Positions 9,265-18,593 of a stretch of DNA of 64,000 nucleotides are shown here, piece by piece. The stretch is from NCBI RefSeq assembly GCF_900156825.1, contig NZ_FTOV01000003.1, forward strand, positions 496,001 through 560,000, in the 5' to 3' direction. Every line of letters begins with the position of its first letter. Positions within the stretch are counted from its first letter, which is position 1. The translations under genes and the position numbers were made by a program. This stretch comes from Chryseobacterium gambrini. GTDB taxonomy: Bacteria; Bacteroidota; Bacteroidia; Flavobacteriales; Weeksellaceae. A model generated the notes under the pieces. The model was not told where the DNA came from and made no database searches. It saw only the letters and a list, made by a program, of their open reading frames with translations.

Positions 9265-9270
9265 TCTGAA

Positions 9271-11388
9271 ATGGGAAGAGATCTTAAATTTACAAGAAAT
9301 ATTGGTATTGCTGCTCACATTGATGCAGGTAAGACTACCACTACAGAAAGGATTTTATTCTATACAGGTGTAAACCATAAAATTGGAGAAGTTCACGATG
9401 GTGCTTCTACAATGGACTGGATGGAACAGGAAGCAGAAAGAGGTATTACCATTACTTCTGCTGCAACTACTTGTAACTGGAATTTCCCAACAGATCAAGG
9501 TAAGAAATTACCTGAAACAAAACCTTACCACTTCAACATTATCGATACACCGGGACACGTTGACTTCACTGTAGAAGTAAACAGATCTTTGAGAGTATTG
9601 GACGGTTTGGTATTCTTATTCTCTGCGGTAGATGGAGTAGAGCCTCAGTCTGAAACAAACTGGAGATTAGCTGACAACTACAAAGTTGCGAGAATGGGAT
9701 TCGTAAATAAAATGGACAGACAGGGTGCTGACTTCTTGAACGTTGTAAAACAAGTAAAAGAAATGTTAGGATCTAATGCAGTTCCAATCGTTTTACCAAT
9801 CGGTGCTGAAGAAGATTTCAAAGGGGTTGTAGACTTAATTAAGAACAGAGCGATCATCTGGGATGAAGCAGGACAGGGTGCTACTTATGAAGTAGTTCCA
9901 ATTCCTGAAGACATGAAGGATGAAGTTCTTGAATATAGAGAGAAATTAGTAGAAGCTGTAGCGGATTATGATGAGACTTTGATGGAGAAATTCTTCGAAG
10001 ATCCGGATTCAATTTCTGAAGAGGAAATCAACGAAGCATTAAGAAAAGCTACTATCGATCTTTCTATCATTCCAATGACTTGTGGATCTTCTTTCAAAAA
10101 CAAAGGAGTACAGTTCATGCTTGATGCTGTTTGTAAATATCTTCCTTCTCCATTGGATAAGGACAATATCAAAGGAACAGATCCAAGAACTGACGCTGAT
10201 ATCGAAAGAAAACCATCTGTTGAGGAGCCTTTCGCTGCATTAGCTTTCAAAATTGCTACTGACCCGTTCGTAGGTAGATTAGCATTCTTCAGAGCTTATT
10301 CAGGAAGATTGGATGCTGGTTCTTATGTATTAAACACAAGATCTGGTAACAAAGAAAGAATCTCAAGAATCTATCAGATGCACGCGAACAAACAAAATCC
10401 GGTTGAGTATATCGAGGCTGGAGATATCGGTGCAGCTGTAGGATTTAAAGATATTAAAACAGGAGATACATTATCTGATGAAAAGAACCCAATCGTTCTT
10501 GAATCGATGATCTTCCCGGATCCGGTAATCGGTATCGCTGTTGAGCCTAAAACAAAAGCTGACCAGGATAAAATGGGTAACGCTTTAGCAAAATTAGCTG
10601 AAGAAGATCCAACGTTCCAGGTTAAGACAGACGAGGCTTCAGGACAAACAATCATCTCCGGTATGGGTGAGCTTCACTTGGATATCATCGTAGACCGTAT
10701 GAGAAGAGAGTTCAAAGTAGAGGTTAACCAAGGTCAGCCGCAAGTAGAATACAAAGAAGCTCTTACACAAAAAGCCAGCCACAGAGAGGTTTACAAAAAG
10801 CAGTCTGGAGGTAGAGGTAAGTTCGCGGATATCGTATTCGAAATCGGTCCTGCAGACGAAGGAAAAACAGGTCTTGAATTCATCAACGAAATTAAAGGGG
10901 GTAACATTCCTAAGGAATTTGTTCCTTCAGTTGAAAAAGGATTCAGAGAAGCAATGAAGAACGGTCCTTTAGCTGGATTTGAGGTAGAATCTATGAAGAT
11001 TACATTGAAAGATGGATCTTACCACCAGGTTGACTCGGATCAGTTATCTTTCGAACTTGCTGCAAAGTTAGGTTTCAAAGAATCTGGTAGAGCTGCTAAA
11101 GCGGTTATCATGGAACCAATCATGAAGCTTGAAGTAGTAACTCCTGAAGAGTACATGGGTGATATCGTAGGTGACCTTAATAGAAGAAGAGGTACTGTGA
11201 ACGGTATGGACGATAGAAACAACGCTAAAGTTATCAAAGCTTTCGTTCCACTATCTGAAATGTTTGGTTATGTAACTTCTCTTAGAACGTTATCTTCAGG
11301 TAGAGCAACATCTTCTATGGAATTCGAGAAATACGAAGCTGCTCCTACAAACGTTGCTGAAGAAGTAATCGCTAAGGCTAAAGGTTAA
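9271..11388 (+). CDS. fusA: translation elongation factor G
   Basis: 705 residues, GTPase that drives ribosomal translocation. G-domain motifs are clear: AHIDAGKTT (P-loop), DTPGHVDF and NKMDRQGA, then domains II-V ending with the [14 protein letters not shown] segment of domain V. It lies directly behind rpsG and is co-transcribed. No irregularity seen. Confidence 0.99.
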   Translation: MGRDLKFTRNIGIAAHIDAGKTTTTERILFYTGVNHKIGEVHDGASTMDWMEQEAERGITITSAATTCNWNFPTDQGKKLPETKPYHFNIIDTPGHVDFTVEVNRSLRVLDGLVFLFSAVDGVEPQSETNWRLADNYKVARMGFVNKMDRQGADFLNVVKQVKEMLGSNAVPIVLPIGAEEDFKGVVDLIKNRAIIWDEAGQGATYEVVPIPEDMKDEVLEYREKLVEAVADYDETLMEKFFEDPDSISEEEINEALRKATIDLSIIPMTCGSSFKNKGVQFMLDAVCKYLPSPLDKDNIKGTDPRTDADIERKPSVEEPFAALAFKIATDPFVGRLAFFRAYSGRLDAGSYVLNTRSGNKERISRIYQMHANKQNPVEYIEAGDIGAAVGFKDIKTGDTLSDEKNPIVLESMIFPDPVIGIAVEPKTKADQDKMGNALAKLAEEDPTFQVKTDEASGQTIISGMGELHLDIIVDRMRREFKVEVNQGQPQVEYKEALTQKASHREVYKKQSGGRGKFADIVFEIGPADEGKTGLEFINEIKGGNIPKEFVPSVEKGFREAMKNGPLAGFEVESMKITLKDGSYHQVDSDQLSFELAAKLGFKESGRAAKAVIMEPIMKLEVVTPEEYMGDIVGDLNRRRGTVNGMDDRNNAKVIKAFVPLSEMFGYVTSLRTLSSGRATSSMEFEKYEAAPTNVAEEVIAKAKG

Positions 11389-11405
11389 TATTAAATTAGA
11401 TTAAA

Positions 11406-11711
11406 ATGTCACAAAGAATCAGAATAAAACTTAAATCTTACGATTACAACTTGGTAGATAAATCTGCAGAGAAAATCGTAAAAACGGTAAAGGCTACTGG
11501 TGCTGTTGTAAACGGACCAATTCCATTGCCAACCAACAAGAGAATCTTCACAGTGTTGAGATCTCCACACGTAAACAAGAAAGCAAGAGAGCAGTTCCAG
11601 TTATCAGCTCACAAGAGATTGATGGATATCTACTCTTCTTCTTCTAAAACTGTGGATGCTCTAATGAAGTTAGAACTTCCTTCAGGTGTAGATGTTGAAA
11701 TTAAAGTGTGA
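11406..11711 (+). CDS. rpsJ: 30S ribosomal protein S10
   Basis: 101 residues, 3' domain of 16S and partner of NusB in antitermination. Signatures [10 protein letters not shown] and [16 protein letters not shown] are present. In the classical order S10 heads the rplC-rplD cluster; here it closes the str operon, with its own terminator, and rplC follows only about 12 kb later. Confidence 0.98.
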   Translation: MSQRIRIKLKSYDYNLVDKSAEKIVKTVKATGAVVNGPIPLPTNKRIFTVLRSPHVNKKAREQFQLSAHKRLMDIYSSSSKTVDALMKLELPSGVDVEIKV

Positions 11712-11739
11712 TAATTGCATACTTTGCAATGATTATATA

Positions 11740-11770
11740 AAATCCGTTCCTTTCGGGGAGCGGATTTTTT
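11740..11770 (+). terminator. terminator of the str operon
   Basis: AAATCCG-TTCC at 11740-11750 pairs with GGAG-CGGATTT at 11757-11767 around a TTTCGG loop, followed by a run of T. It shows that the str operon ends after rpsJ. Confidence 0.9.
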
Positions 11771-11899
11771 ATGTATTGTCATATTTTGTTTTTAGAAACA
11801 AGGTATAAAATGTAACTGAATTTAACATTTTGATTATCCACAAACTCATCTTTTTCGGCGGAGTTTTTGATGCTTTAAATCTCATTAAAACCAACGAAA

Positions 11900-12406
11900 A
11901 TGGATAAGTCAGATAAAAGTTTTTTCGAGAAATTTTCAGACTGGGCAACAAAATTTACAGGAAGTTCCTACGCCTTCATCGGAGCAACCTTAATCGTTAT
12001 TATCTGGGGTGCTTCAGGACCGATTTTTAAGTACTCCGAAACGTGGCAGCTCGTAATTAATACCGGAACAACCATCATCACATTCCTGATGGTATTTTTA
12101 ATTCAGAAAGCACAGAATAAAGACTCGAAAGCCATTCAGATCAAATTAAATGAACTGATCGCCGCGAATGAAAAAGCCAGCAACAGAATTGTGGATATTG
12201 AAGATCTAACGGAGAAGGAACTCGATCAGCTCCATTGTTACTATGAAAAACTGGCAGATTTTGCCGAAGAGGATGAAGATATCCATTCCTCACATTCTAT
12301 CGATGCGGCAAAAAGAAATCAGGATCGGAAGCATGATGCTTTCCGAAAAAAACATGAAGAGTGGTTGCAACAGCAAAAAGAAAATAAAAAAAAGGAATCG
12401 ATCTGA
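11900..12406 (+). CDS. low-affinity iron permease-like membrane protein
   Basis: 168 residues. Two hydrophobic helices (about residues 22-42 and 52-71) are followed by an acidic, Glu/Lys-rich cytoplasmic coiled region. The N-terminal half, with FSDWATKFTGSSYAF and the second helix INTGTTIITFLMVFLIQ, fits the 'low affinity iron permease' family. Iron transport by the bacterial members is not established, so the name is by similarity only. The stop codon lies inside the following terminator hairpin. Confidence 0.75.
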   Translation: MDKSDKSFFEKFSDWATKFTGSSYAFIGATLIVIIWGASGPIFKYSETWQLVINTGTTIITFLMVFLIQKAQNKDSKAIQIKLNELIAANEKASNRIVDIEDLTEKELDQLHCYYEKLADFAEEDEDIHSSHSIDAAKRNQDRKHDAFRKKHEEWLQQQKENKKKESI

Positions 12407-12416
12407 TTCCTTTTTT
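12389..12416. terminator. bidirectional terminator
   Basis: AAAGGAATC (12391-12399) pairs with GATTCCTTT (12405-12413), extended by flanking A and T runs. It serves the iron permease gene on + and probably the 902-residue protein gene on -. Confidence 0.8.
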
Positions 12417-12428
12417 TTATTAAACATT

Positions 12429-15137
12429 CTATTTCATAAAATACCCGAAATAAGAACAGCTTCCCATCAGATTTTTTGCAGTCTCTGTATCGGCATACTG
12501 TGTTTTCAGCATGGCAAAATAGGTTCTGTATTTCTGATTTTTAATCTGATCTAACTGCTTTTGGAAAGCATCCGTTTTCTCGCTCCATTTTGGATCCGAA
12601 TAATCTACGTTCGAAGGATTTTTAGCTTCATACTGATAATATTTCCCTTGTTCCGCGCTTGCCATCTGAAACAGAATTCTTGCTTTCTGTTCTTTATCCG
12701 CTGATGTATTCAATGCTTTTTTATAATAATTAATTGCCAGATCAAAATTATCAGGTTCAATAAAAGTAGTACTTGTAAAGTTCTTGTAGTAGTACTGATA
12801 TGGAGTTTCACTATCGGTACTCCAGAAATTATATTTTCCGCCATTCGTATTGTCAACATCCATCACAAATAACTGTCTGTAATATCCCAAAGAAGAAGTA
12901 TTGTAAAGAAGATTTCCGATGAGCTGATTGGCTTTTGTTGATTTTTCGTCCTTACCGCTTCCTATTTTTTTAAGCTGAATTAAAGCATCTGCCAATTCAA
13001 ATTTATTCATCATAGGTTTAATGAAAGAAAACTGAGAAAAATCTTCCTTCACCATACTTTCTTCTGGCGCACTCTGATAACTTTCCCAAACATTATGTCC
13101 GAAAACAAGATCCGAAATACTTCGGAAACCATTGTATTCTGAAGCTCCGTATTGATGAGGCGTTTTTTTCTGAGAATTCCCGTCCCAGTCATAATTGATT
13201 CTAGGAATTCCTGTGAAATTCTGAGCTTTTGTGTAGTATGATTTAGCCTTCTCAAAATCTGCCTGTCTCATGGCTCTGTCACCATAAATCACGGCAAAAA
13301 AGGCATCGATATTTCCTACATCATCAATATTTTTAGCAATAATCTGTTCCTCGAATTTCGTTTTGTTCGGCTTTCTGTAAAAATCTTCCACACTTTTTAC
13401 CAGACTGGAGTTGGGATTGTACTGAAGATCAGAAAGCGTATTGCTCATAAGGAAAGATTTTCCGTCTTCACCCTGCAGGAAATAACGGTTGGCAAGAACA
13501 TCTTTCAGGAAATCTTTTGTAGAAGGAACCTCACCATAATAATCATACTCTGTTTCCGTACTGTCTTTTTTAGGCTCTTCCGGTTTATCCACAAAATATT
13601 CAGCATAATCTTTCATTAAATGATCTTCGAAATCCGCATCAATTTTAGGCTGGGAAACGATATCATTCAGAACCTTCATTCTTTTAATCTGTTCCTGATA
13701 TTCGGGATTGCTGGTTTGAATGTCTGATAAAATCTCTGTACTGGCTTTATAATCTTTCTTAAGGAACTTAAGATAAGCATCTGCAATTTGCCAGTATTCA
13801 TCCTTAGATTTTTCTTTCGTTTTGCTTGTGAATTTTTCAAGATCATCTAAGAAATCTTTCGTCTGATCGTCATAGTAATAATTATTCTTGTTGAAAACCG
13901 GAATTCTGTTCGGGTTGTCCAGCAATTCATCATCGCTTTGATCGGCTTTCATTTCAGTACTCGTTTTATCTTTAACTCCGAATAACTTCTTAAAAAAGCG
14001 CACAATTTTCTGCCAAAACGATATTTTTTCCTCTTTAGGAGCTTCCGTAACTTCAGTTTTTGGCTGATCCGCTGTAGTGTTTGCAGAAACTTTTACCGTA
14101 GATTTTTCATTATTGTTGGTGTAATAATAAATCGGAAGATAGTTTCTTTCCAGTTCATTGATGCTCCTCACCGCCATCACTTTCAGAATTTCAGAATCAG
14201 GATCTATTTCAAACATTTTTTCCATGATCGGAATCGGATTGTTGAAATCCTCATAGCCTAAAAGAAAATAAGCCATGTTTTTTTCTTCATTCGTTCCCGC
14301 TCTTTTCATGATATTATTAAAAGAAGCAGTGTCCGAAAGTTTCATAGATACGAAGGCAGACTCTTTACGGCTTTTACTGTTCATAAAAACCTGAAAGAAA
14401 TTCCAGTTGGCATCACTTTTCAGATCCAGTCCGCGTTGCGCACCCGCCAATTGATCGAGAGCCATAAAATAGGTTGCTCCTCTTGATTTTATGGGTTCAA
14501 CATAATTCTTGAAAGCTTCAACCGCTGCTTCGTAATTTCTTGTATAATGGTTGAAACGCACCAACTGATATCCGTAACGCTGTTTGATTTCAGGATTTTT
14601 TGCTGAGTTGTAAAGAGAGGTTAATGTCGTGATCGTTTTATTGTAATCAAGATTTGTAGCATTTTGGGAGCTTTCGCTTTCACGGTAATAAAAAGAATCC
14701 GGACTTTCAACATAGTTGATTTTCATGTACGGTTCAAGATATTTTGCCTCAATCAGATAATCAATTGCTTCCTTATATTTAGAATAGAAACCAGACCCGA
14801 GTTTTGTAAGAAGCTGATTGTTGGTGCTGCCATTTTTCAGAGCGTTCAGATCATTGATGTTCATTTTATTCACCAGATAATCTGTTTCCGCGAAAGTCAG
14901 TTGATTATTAAAGAATTTTTTCCAGGCATCCACATTTTCATTAGGAATCTGGGATTGTTTAAAATCTGTATAAAATCTGGTGGAATAGCTGTGAAGGAAA
15001 GGCAGGTAAGATTTATCCTTGATGATACTCTGTGTAAACAGATTGAAATATTCATAATCCGGATCAGACCATGCGCACGCTTCAGTTTTACTGTAAAAAA
15101 GCGATAGAACCGCGAGCGAAAGAAAGTACTTTTTCAT
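12429..15137 (-). CDS. large exported protein with TPR-like repeats, unknown function
   Basis: 902 residues with a signal peptide of about 20 residues, after which the chain begins CAWSDPDYEYFNLF. Long helical stretches include at least two TPR-like units: one around GDRAMRQADFEKAKSYYTKA and one near the C-terminus around DLAINYYKKALNTS. A Pro/Lys-rich, low-complexity segment with a Trp/Phe-rich basic patch (about residues 345-395) splits the protein in two. I do not recognise a named family. The gene stands alone between two convergent or tandem neighbours; it may act as a periplasmic scaffold, but no function is claimed. Confidence 0.8.
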   Translation of the reverse strand: MKKYFLSLAVLSLFYSKTEACAWSDPDYEYFNLFTQSIIKDKSYLPFLHSYSTRFYTDFKQSQIPNENVDAWKKFFNNQLTFAETDYLVNKMNINDLNALKNGSTNNQLLTKLGSGFYSKYKEAIDYLIEAKYLEPYMKINYVESPDSFYYRESESSQNATNLDYNKTITTLTSLYNSAKNPEIKQRYGYQLVRFNHYTRNYEAAVEAFKNYVEPIKSRGATYFMALDQLAGAQRGLDLKSDANWNFFQVFMNSKSRKESAFVSMKLSDTASFNNIMKRAGTNEEKNMAYFLLGYEDFNNPIPIMEKMFEIDPDSEILKVMAVRSINELERNYLPIYYYTNNNEKSTVKVSANTTADQPKTEVTEAPKEEKISFWQKIVRFFKKLFGVKDKTSTEMKADQSDDELLDNPNRIPVFNKNNYYYDDQTKDFLDDLEKFTSKTKEKSKDEYWQIADAYLKFLKKDYKASTEILSDIQTSNPEYQEQIKRMKVLNDIVSQPKIDADFEDHLMKDYAEYFVDKPEEPKKDSTETEYDYYGEVPSTKDFLKDVLANRYFLQGEDGKSFLMSNTLSDLQYNPNSSLVKSVEDFYRKPNKTKFEEQIIAKNIDDVGNIDAFFAVIYGDRAMRQADFEKAKSYYTKAQNFTGIPRINYDWDGNSQKKTPHQYGASEYNGFRSISDLVFGHNVWESYQSAPEESMVKEDFSQFSFIKPMMNKFELADALIQLKKIGSGKDEKSTKANQLIGNLLYNTSSLGYYRQLFVMDVDNTNGGKYNFWSTDSETPYQYYYKNFTSTTFIEPDNFDLAINYYKKALNTSADKEQKARILFQMASAEQGKYYQYEAKNPSNVDYSDPKWSEKTDAFQKQLDQIKNQKYRTYFAMLKTQYADTETAKNLMGSCSYFGYFMK

Positions 15138-15278
15138 TTTGTTAATGGTGTTTTTTTAAGTTTATAATTTTAATGAATGTATGTTTATTTTAAATAAATC
15201 TTACGCTGATCCGTTTAAAAAATCTGTAAGAGTTATCTTTTTAAGCATAATGCAATTTACGCAGAATTTTAATTGAAT

Positions 15279-16259
15279 TTACAAGCTAAAGTTCTGACCT
15301 GTAACAAATTTACTGTCTAGCTGATAATAAATCATAGTAAAGTTGTTTATTTTTTTCTCCAGAAAACGGATAACTTCCTGAAGCTGCTGATCCGAAATCT
15401 CTTCAATTTTAATTCTGAAACCTTTGTTCAGATAACTTCCGAAATAAAATCCGTCCTTTTGTATTTCAATTTCTGTGTCGGATATTCGCTTGAAATCGGG
15501 GTTTTTAAGATCCTTTTCAGACAAAGCATTAATCAGTTTATGTTTTCCCAAATGGTTAGTTACAATTCCCCACGAATAAATTGGTAAGGCAACCTCAATT
15601 TTTTTAACAGGATAATCTTCCAGCTTAGAAAGGTAATTTTTGAGTGTACTCACATCCAAAATAGAATTTTTATCTGAGTTTTCCAGCGGTGAAGAAGTGG
15701 AGTAGCACATCAGAAAAACCTGCTCAACCGGTGGAATTCCCATGATATTTTTATCTTTTACCTGATGAAGACGAAGTGTACAGGTTACTGTTTTTTTTGA
15801 AACCTCCTTTAATTTTTTCAGAAATTTAAAATAATCATCGCGGGTTCCTGCAGTCCAGTCGCAGTCAATTTGTATTTGATTGCCGGTCTTCAACTGATAT
15901 TCTGAACTCTTTTTTGTAATCAAATCATTAATGCTTGCTGCAAGAAACTGTATTTCCTCATTGGTGATGTTGAGAAACGCACGGTTTGTAATAAAAACAG
16001 TCGGAATAATATTTTTGTCGGTGCTGAAACTCTGATCTTTTGTAATAACTCCGACAGGCTGAAATTTCCCGTCCAATTTATCAACATCAAAAAAACGCGT
16101 ATATAAATAAGGATCGGTTGCTTTTTGTAAAACGTCTTTCTCTGTTTTGTCTAAAGCCAAACGGGTTTTCCAGTAATAAAAAGTGTACGGATGAGATTGT
16201 TTTTTACCACAGGAAACAACGAGAAATAAAATTAACAGAAGTTGAGAAGCTTTCATCAT
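15279..16259 (-). CDS. lipoprotein, possible TIM-barrel fold
   Basis: About 326 residues. The start at 16259 (or 16256) gives a lipoprotein signal MMKASQLLLILFLVVSC with Cys lipobox; the frame opens further upstream but overlaps the previous gene without such a signal. ATG overlaps the TGA of the preceding gene, so the two are translationally coupled. The stretch NQIQIDCDWTAGTRDDYFKF, followed by alternating strands and helices, recalls TIM-barrel proteins of the DUF3142 kind; this is a resemblance, not a firm assignment. Confidence 0.7.
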   Translation of the reverse strand: MMKASQLLLILFLVVSCGKKQSHPYTFYYWKTRLALDKTEKDVLQKATDPYLYTRFFDVDKLDGKFQPVGVITKDQSFSTDKNIIPTVFITNRAFLNITNEEIQFLAASINDLITKKSSEYQLKTGNQIQIDCDWTAGTRDDYFKFLKKLKEVSKKTVTCTLRLHQVKDKNIMGIPPVEQVFLMCYSTSSPLENSDKNSILDVSTLKNYLSKLEDYPVKKIEVALPIYSWGIVTNHLGKHKLINALSEKDLKNPDFKRISDTEIEIQKDGFYFGSYLNKGFRIKIEEISDQQLQEVIRFLEKKINNFTMIYYQLDSKFVTGQNFSL

Positions 16260-16669
16260 TGGTATAATATTCCTGAGCATTCGCAATTCGTTTTTTCTAT
16301 TTCAGAAACGGGACAGCAATCGTCTGACTTTCTTACTTTTCCGTTTTCATCCGTCAGGTAAATTTTTTCTTTATCAAATTTCACGTAAAATGTTTCATTA
16401 TAGGTTTTAAAATAAACTTTCATCACTTTCGGATCATATTTTCCTGCATTGCTTTCTTCTTTGGTTTCCGTTCCGTCTGCCTGATTGATCTGTATAAAAC
16501 CGAAATGGACATCGCCGTTATCTTTTATGTTGATATAATAACCGGGAGTTCCGGATCCGTTAGCTCCATTTTCTACGGTAAAATCTCTTTTCCCGAAAAA
16601 CGGAACTTTCGACTGCGCCAATGAAAGTAAGGAGAAAAGGAAGAAAAATAGAAATAAAAGTTTTTTCAC
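16256..16669 (-). CDS. small exported protein, unknown
   Basis: 137 residues with signal peptide MKKLLFLFFFLFSLLSLAQ. The mature part is beta-rich, with a Cys cluster near the end (CCPVSEIEKTNCEC), which suggests disulfides in the periplasm or outside. I do not recognise the family. It overlaps the following lipoprotein gene by 4 bases (ATGA), so the two products probably act together. Confidence 0.7.
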   Translation of the reverse strand: MKKLLFLFFFLFSLLSLAQSKVPFFGKRDFTVENGANGSGTPGYYINIKDNGDVHFGFIQINQADGTETKEESNAGKYDPKVMKVYFKTYNETFYVKFDKEKIYLTDENGKVRKSDDCCPVSEIEKTNCECSGILYQ

Positions 16670-16683
16670 AAGTAAATTTTTCT

Positions 16684-16691
16684 CAAAATTA
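16684..16691 (-). promoter_or_regulatory. -7 promoter element of the 16256-16669 gene
   Basis: TAATTTTG on the minus strand, 14 bases ahead of the start codon at 16669; exact TAnnTTTG match. Confidence 0.5.
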
Positions 16692-16973
16692 AAAATATCT
16701 TATCAAAAATTACACCGTAAAATCACGGTGATTTCTCTTTTTTAAGCCATTTTATATGTTATCTTCTGAATAATACATTTGTTTAAACTATTTATTTAAC
16801 CACAAAAGGGAAGATGAAATTTTATTTAAAGCTAGAATAGATAACAACAGCTTTAAAAATCTTCGATTTTTATTCTTTTGAGTACTTTGATTACTCTAAT
16901 TATTGCGGCATAATCATCTTTTGCAGTTAATTTTGAAATTAGTTTACACAAGTTTACATTAAAAAACATCAAA
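16692..16973. other. gene-free stretch
   Basis: AT-rich sequence between the glp operon end and a small-protein operon. It contains one short hairpin (CACCGT at 16713-16718 with ACGGTG at 16725-16730) and a 38-codon minus-strand ORF at 16853-16969 with no supporting evidence. I see no RNA gene. Confidence 0.5.
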
Positions 16974-17004
16974 TTAATAAAAAACCACCTCCAGAAGAGA
17001 TGGT
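16974..17004 (-). terminator. terminator of the glp operon
   Basis: On the minus strand, ACCATCTC (17004-16997) pairs with GAGGTGGT (16991-16984) around a 5-base loop, followed by TTTTTTATT. It closes the glpD-glpK-glpF-porin transcript. Confidence 0.8.
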
Positions 17005-17029
17005 CTGTACATTACTAACAATTAATTTT

Positions 17030-17830
17030 CTAGAATACTGTTGCAGCAAGCTGAATTCTTGCGAACTTATTCGATGGGTTCCACATTGCCATCATGGAAA
17101 CAGGAAGACTGTAATGATCGGTGATTTTTACGGTTTTACCTGCCTTCACGCCTACATTTACAATATCAAAACTGTTTTCTCCGTTTCCGTAAAGAAATCT
17201 TTTGTCATTTAAAGCAAATCCGGCTCCTACAAACGCGTCCAGATTTACTTTTTTATCTTTAATGACAGGATAACTCGCTTGAATATATGTTGAATATTTA
17301 TTCTTTTTATACGTTCCGTCAGATTCCAGAACCACTTCTCCCGCATTAGCTCCTCCATACAGCATAATGTCTGCTTCAATATTTAAAGGAAAAGAAGCAC
17401 CAAATGTATAATTGGTTCTTAAATCAATAATATGCGCTGTTCTCCTGTTGGAATAATTAAAAATATCATCCGAAGCCACCGCAGTGTTTATATTTCTTGA
17501 ATTAAATAAATCCCACAATCCAATGTAAAATCTTCCGTTGGAAAACTGTACATAATAATTGATTTCTTTATAATGTGTATTGTCTTTATCGTCCGTTAGT
17601 GCAGATGCGCCCCAAATCCCGACTTTCCATTTTTTTTCTTTATCCAGAGCATAAGAAAGATTTCCCATCACAACCGGCTTGTCAGTAATAATTAAACCTC
17701 TCCAAAGATGGTTATTCTGAATATTTGCGGTAAAATCCAGTCTGCTTTCTTCCTTTGTTTCTGTGTTTTCCTGGGCAAAAAGAGTTCCTGTACCTGATAA
17801 AATCAGGCATAAATAGATTAGTTTTTTCAT
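17030..17830 (-). CDS. outer-membrane beta-barrel (TorF-type putative porin), last gene of glycerol operon
   Basis: 266 residues from ATG 17830, which starts a clear signal peptide (MKKLIYLCLILSGTGTLFAQ). The frame runs on upstream inside glpF but that part is a shadow. The mature protein has alternating aromatic strands and the N-terminal NHLWRGLIITDKPVVMGNLSY pattern seen in TorF-type putative porins ('RG...P' strand). It ends in a typical barrel strand, IQLAATVF, with terminal Phe. Its place 14 bases behind glpF suggests an outer-membrane entry route for glycerol or glycerol esters; that is inference. Confidence 0.75.
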   Translation of the reverse strand: MKKLIYLCLILSGTGTLFAQENTETKEESRLDFTANIQNNHLWRGLIITDKPVVMGNLSYALDKEKKWKVGIWGASALTDDKDNTHYKEINYYVQFSNGRFYIGLWDLFNSRNINTAVASDDIFNYSNRRTAHIIDLRTNYTFGASFPLNIEADIMLYGGANAGEVVLESDGTYKKNKYSTYIQASYPVIKDKKVNLDAFVGAGFALNDKRFLYGNGENSFDIVNVGVKAGKTVKITDHYSLPVSMMAMWNPSNKFARIQLAATVF

Positions 17831-17844
17831 AAAGTAAAGTTTTG

Positions 17845-18576
17845 TTAGCTCAGAATTCCGTGAAGTAAAGCGGCAAGTCCTGCTCCGATGATTGGTCCTG
17901 CAATAGGAATCCATGCGTAACTCCAGTCACTGCTTCCTTTTACCGGAAGAAGAGCGTGCATAATTCTTGGTCCGAGATCTCTTGCCGGATTAATAGCGTA
18001 GCCTGTAGTTCCTCCTAAAGAAAGACCGATTGCCCAGACTAATAAAGTGACTGGTAAAGCTCCTACACTTCCTAATCCTATTTTTGCGTTCGGATCATTA
18101 TTTAAAGTCATGCTTGGATCTGCGAAATGAAAAATCACGAACACCAAAACGAAAGTTCCGATAATTTCACTGATTAAATTGGAAACAGGTTTTCTGATGG
18201 CAGGTCCGGTACTGAAACACGCAAGTTTTGCCCCTTCGTCTTCCGTAATGGCAAAATGATCTTTATTGAAAATCCAGACCAGAGATGCGCCCAACATTGC
18301 CCCGATCATTTCTCCGGCAATATAGGTAGGAACCAGATCCCATGAAAATTTTCCTACGAAAGCCAGGCCTAAAGTCACTGCGGGATTCAGGTGTGCTCCG
18401 CTGACAGGTCCTGCGACGGTTACCCCCACAAAAACTGCCAGAGCCCAGGCGGTGGTAATTACAATCCAGCCGGAATTGTTTCCTTTTGTGCCTTTCAAAA
18501 CAACATTGGCTACTACGCCGTTTCCTAAAAGGATCATCAGCATTGTGCCGATTATTTCTGCTGTAAATGGAGTCAT
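17845..18576 (-). CDS. glpF: glycerol uptake facilitator (MIP family)
   Basis: 243 residues, six membrane helices and two half-helices carrying the NPA boxes: HLNPAVTLG in the first half and AINPARDLG in the second. Asp following the second NPAR is the marker of glycerol facilitators over water-only aquaporins. It lets glycerol pass the inner membrane, where GlpK traps it. It lies 17 bases behind glpK in the same operon. Confidence 0.95.
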   Translation of the reverse strand: MTPFTAEIIGTMLMILLGNGVVANVVLKGTKGNNSGWIVITTAWALAVFVGVTVAGPVSGAHLNPAVTLGLAFVGKFSWDLVPTYIAGEMIGAMLGASLVWIFNKDHFAITEDEGAKLACFSTGPAIRKPVSNLISEIIGTFVLVFVIFHFADPSMTLNNDPNAKIGLGSVGALPVTLLVWAIGLSLGGTTGYAINPARDLGPRIMHALLPVKGSSDWSYAWIPIAGPIIGAGLAALLHGILS

Positions 18577-18593
18577 AGTTTTATTTTAAAAGG

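Noticed and set aside
9966..10655. Long open frames on the minus strand inside fusA
   Set aside because: They are antisense shadows of a highly biased, well-recognised gene.
16853..16969. 38-codon minus-strand ORF in the gap after the glp operon
   Set aside because: It has no promoter element, no family resemblance and lies just behind the glp terminator; chance ORFs of this size are common in AT-rich gaps.
17831..17914. N-terminal extension of the porin gene into glpF
   Set aside because: The signal peptide begins at ATG 17830; the extension is basic, Ser/Arg-rich and overlaps glpF in another frame.
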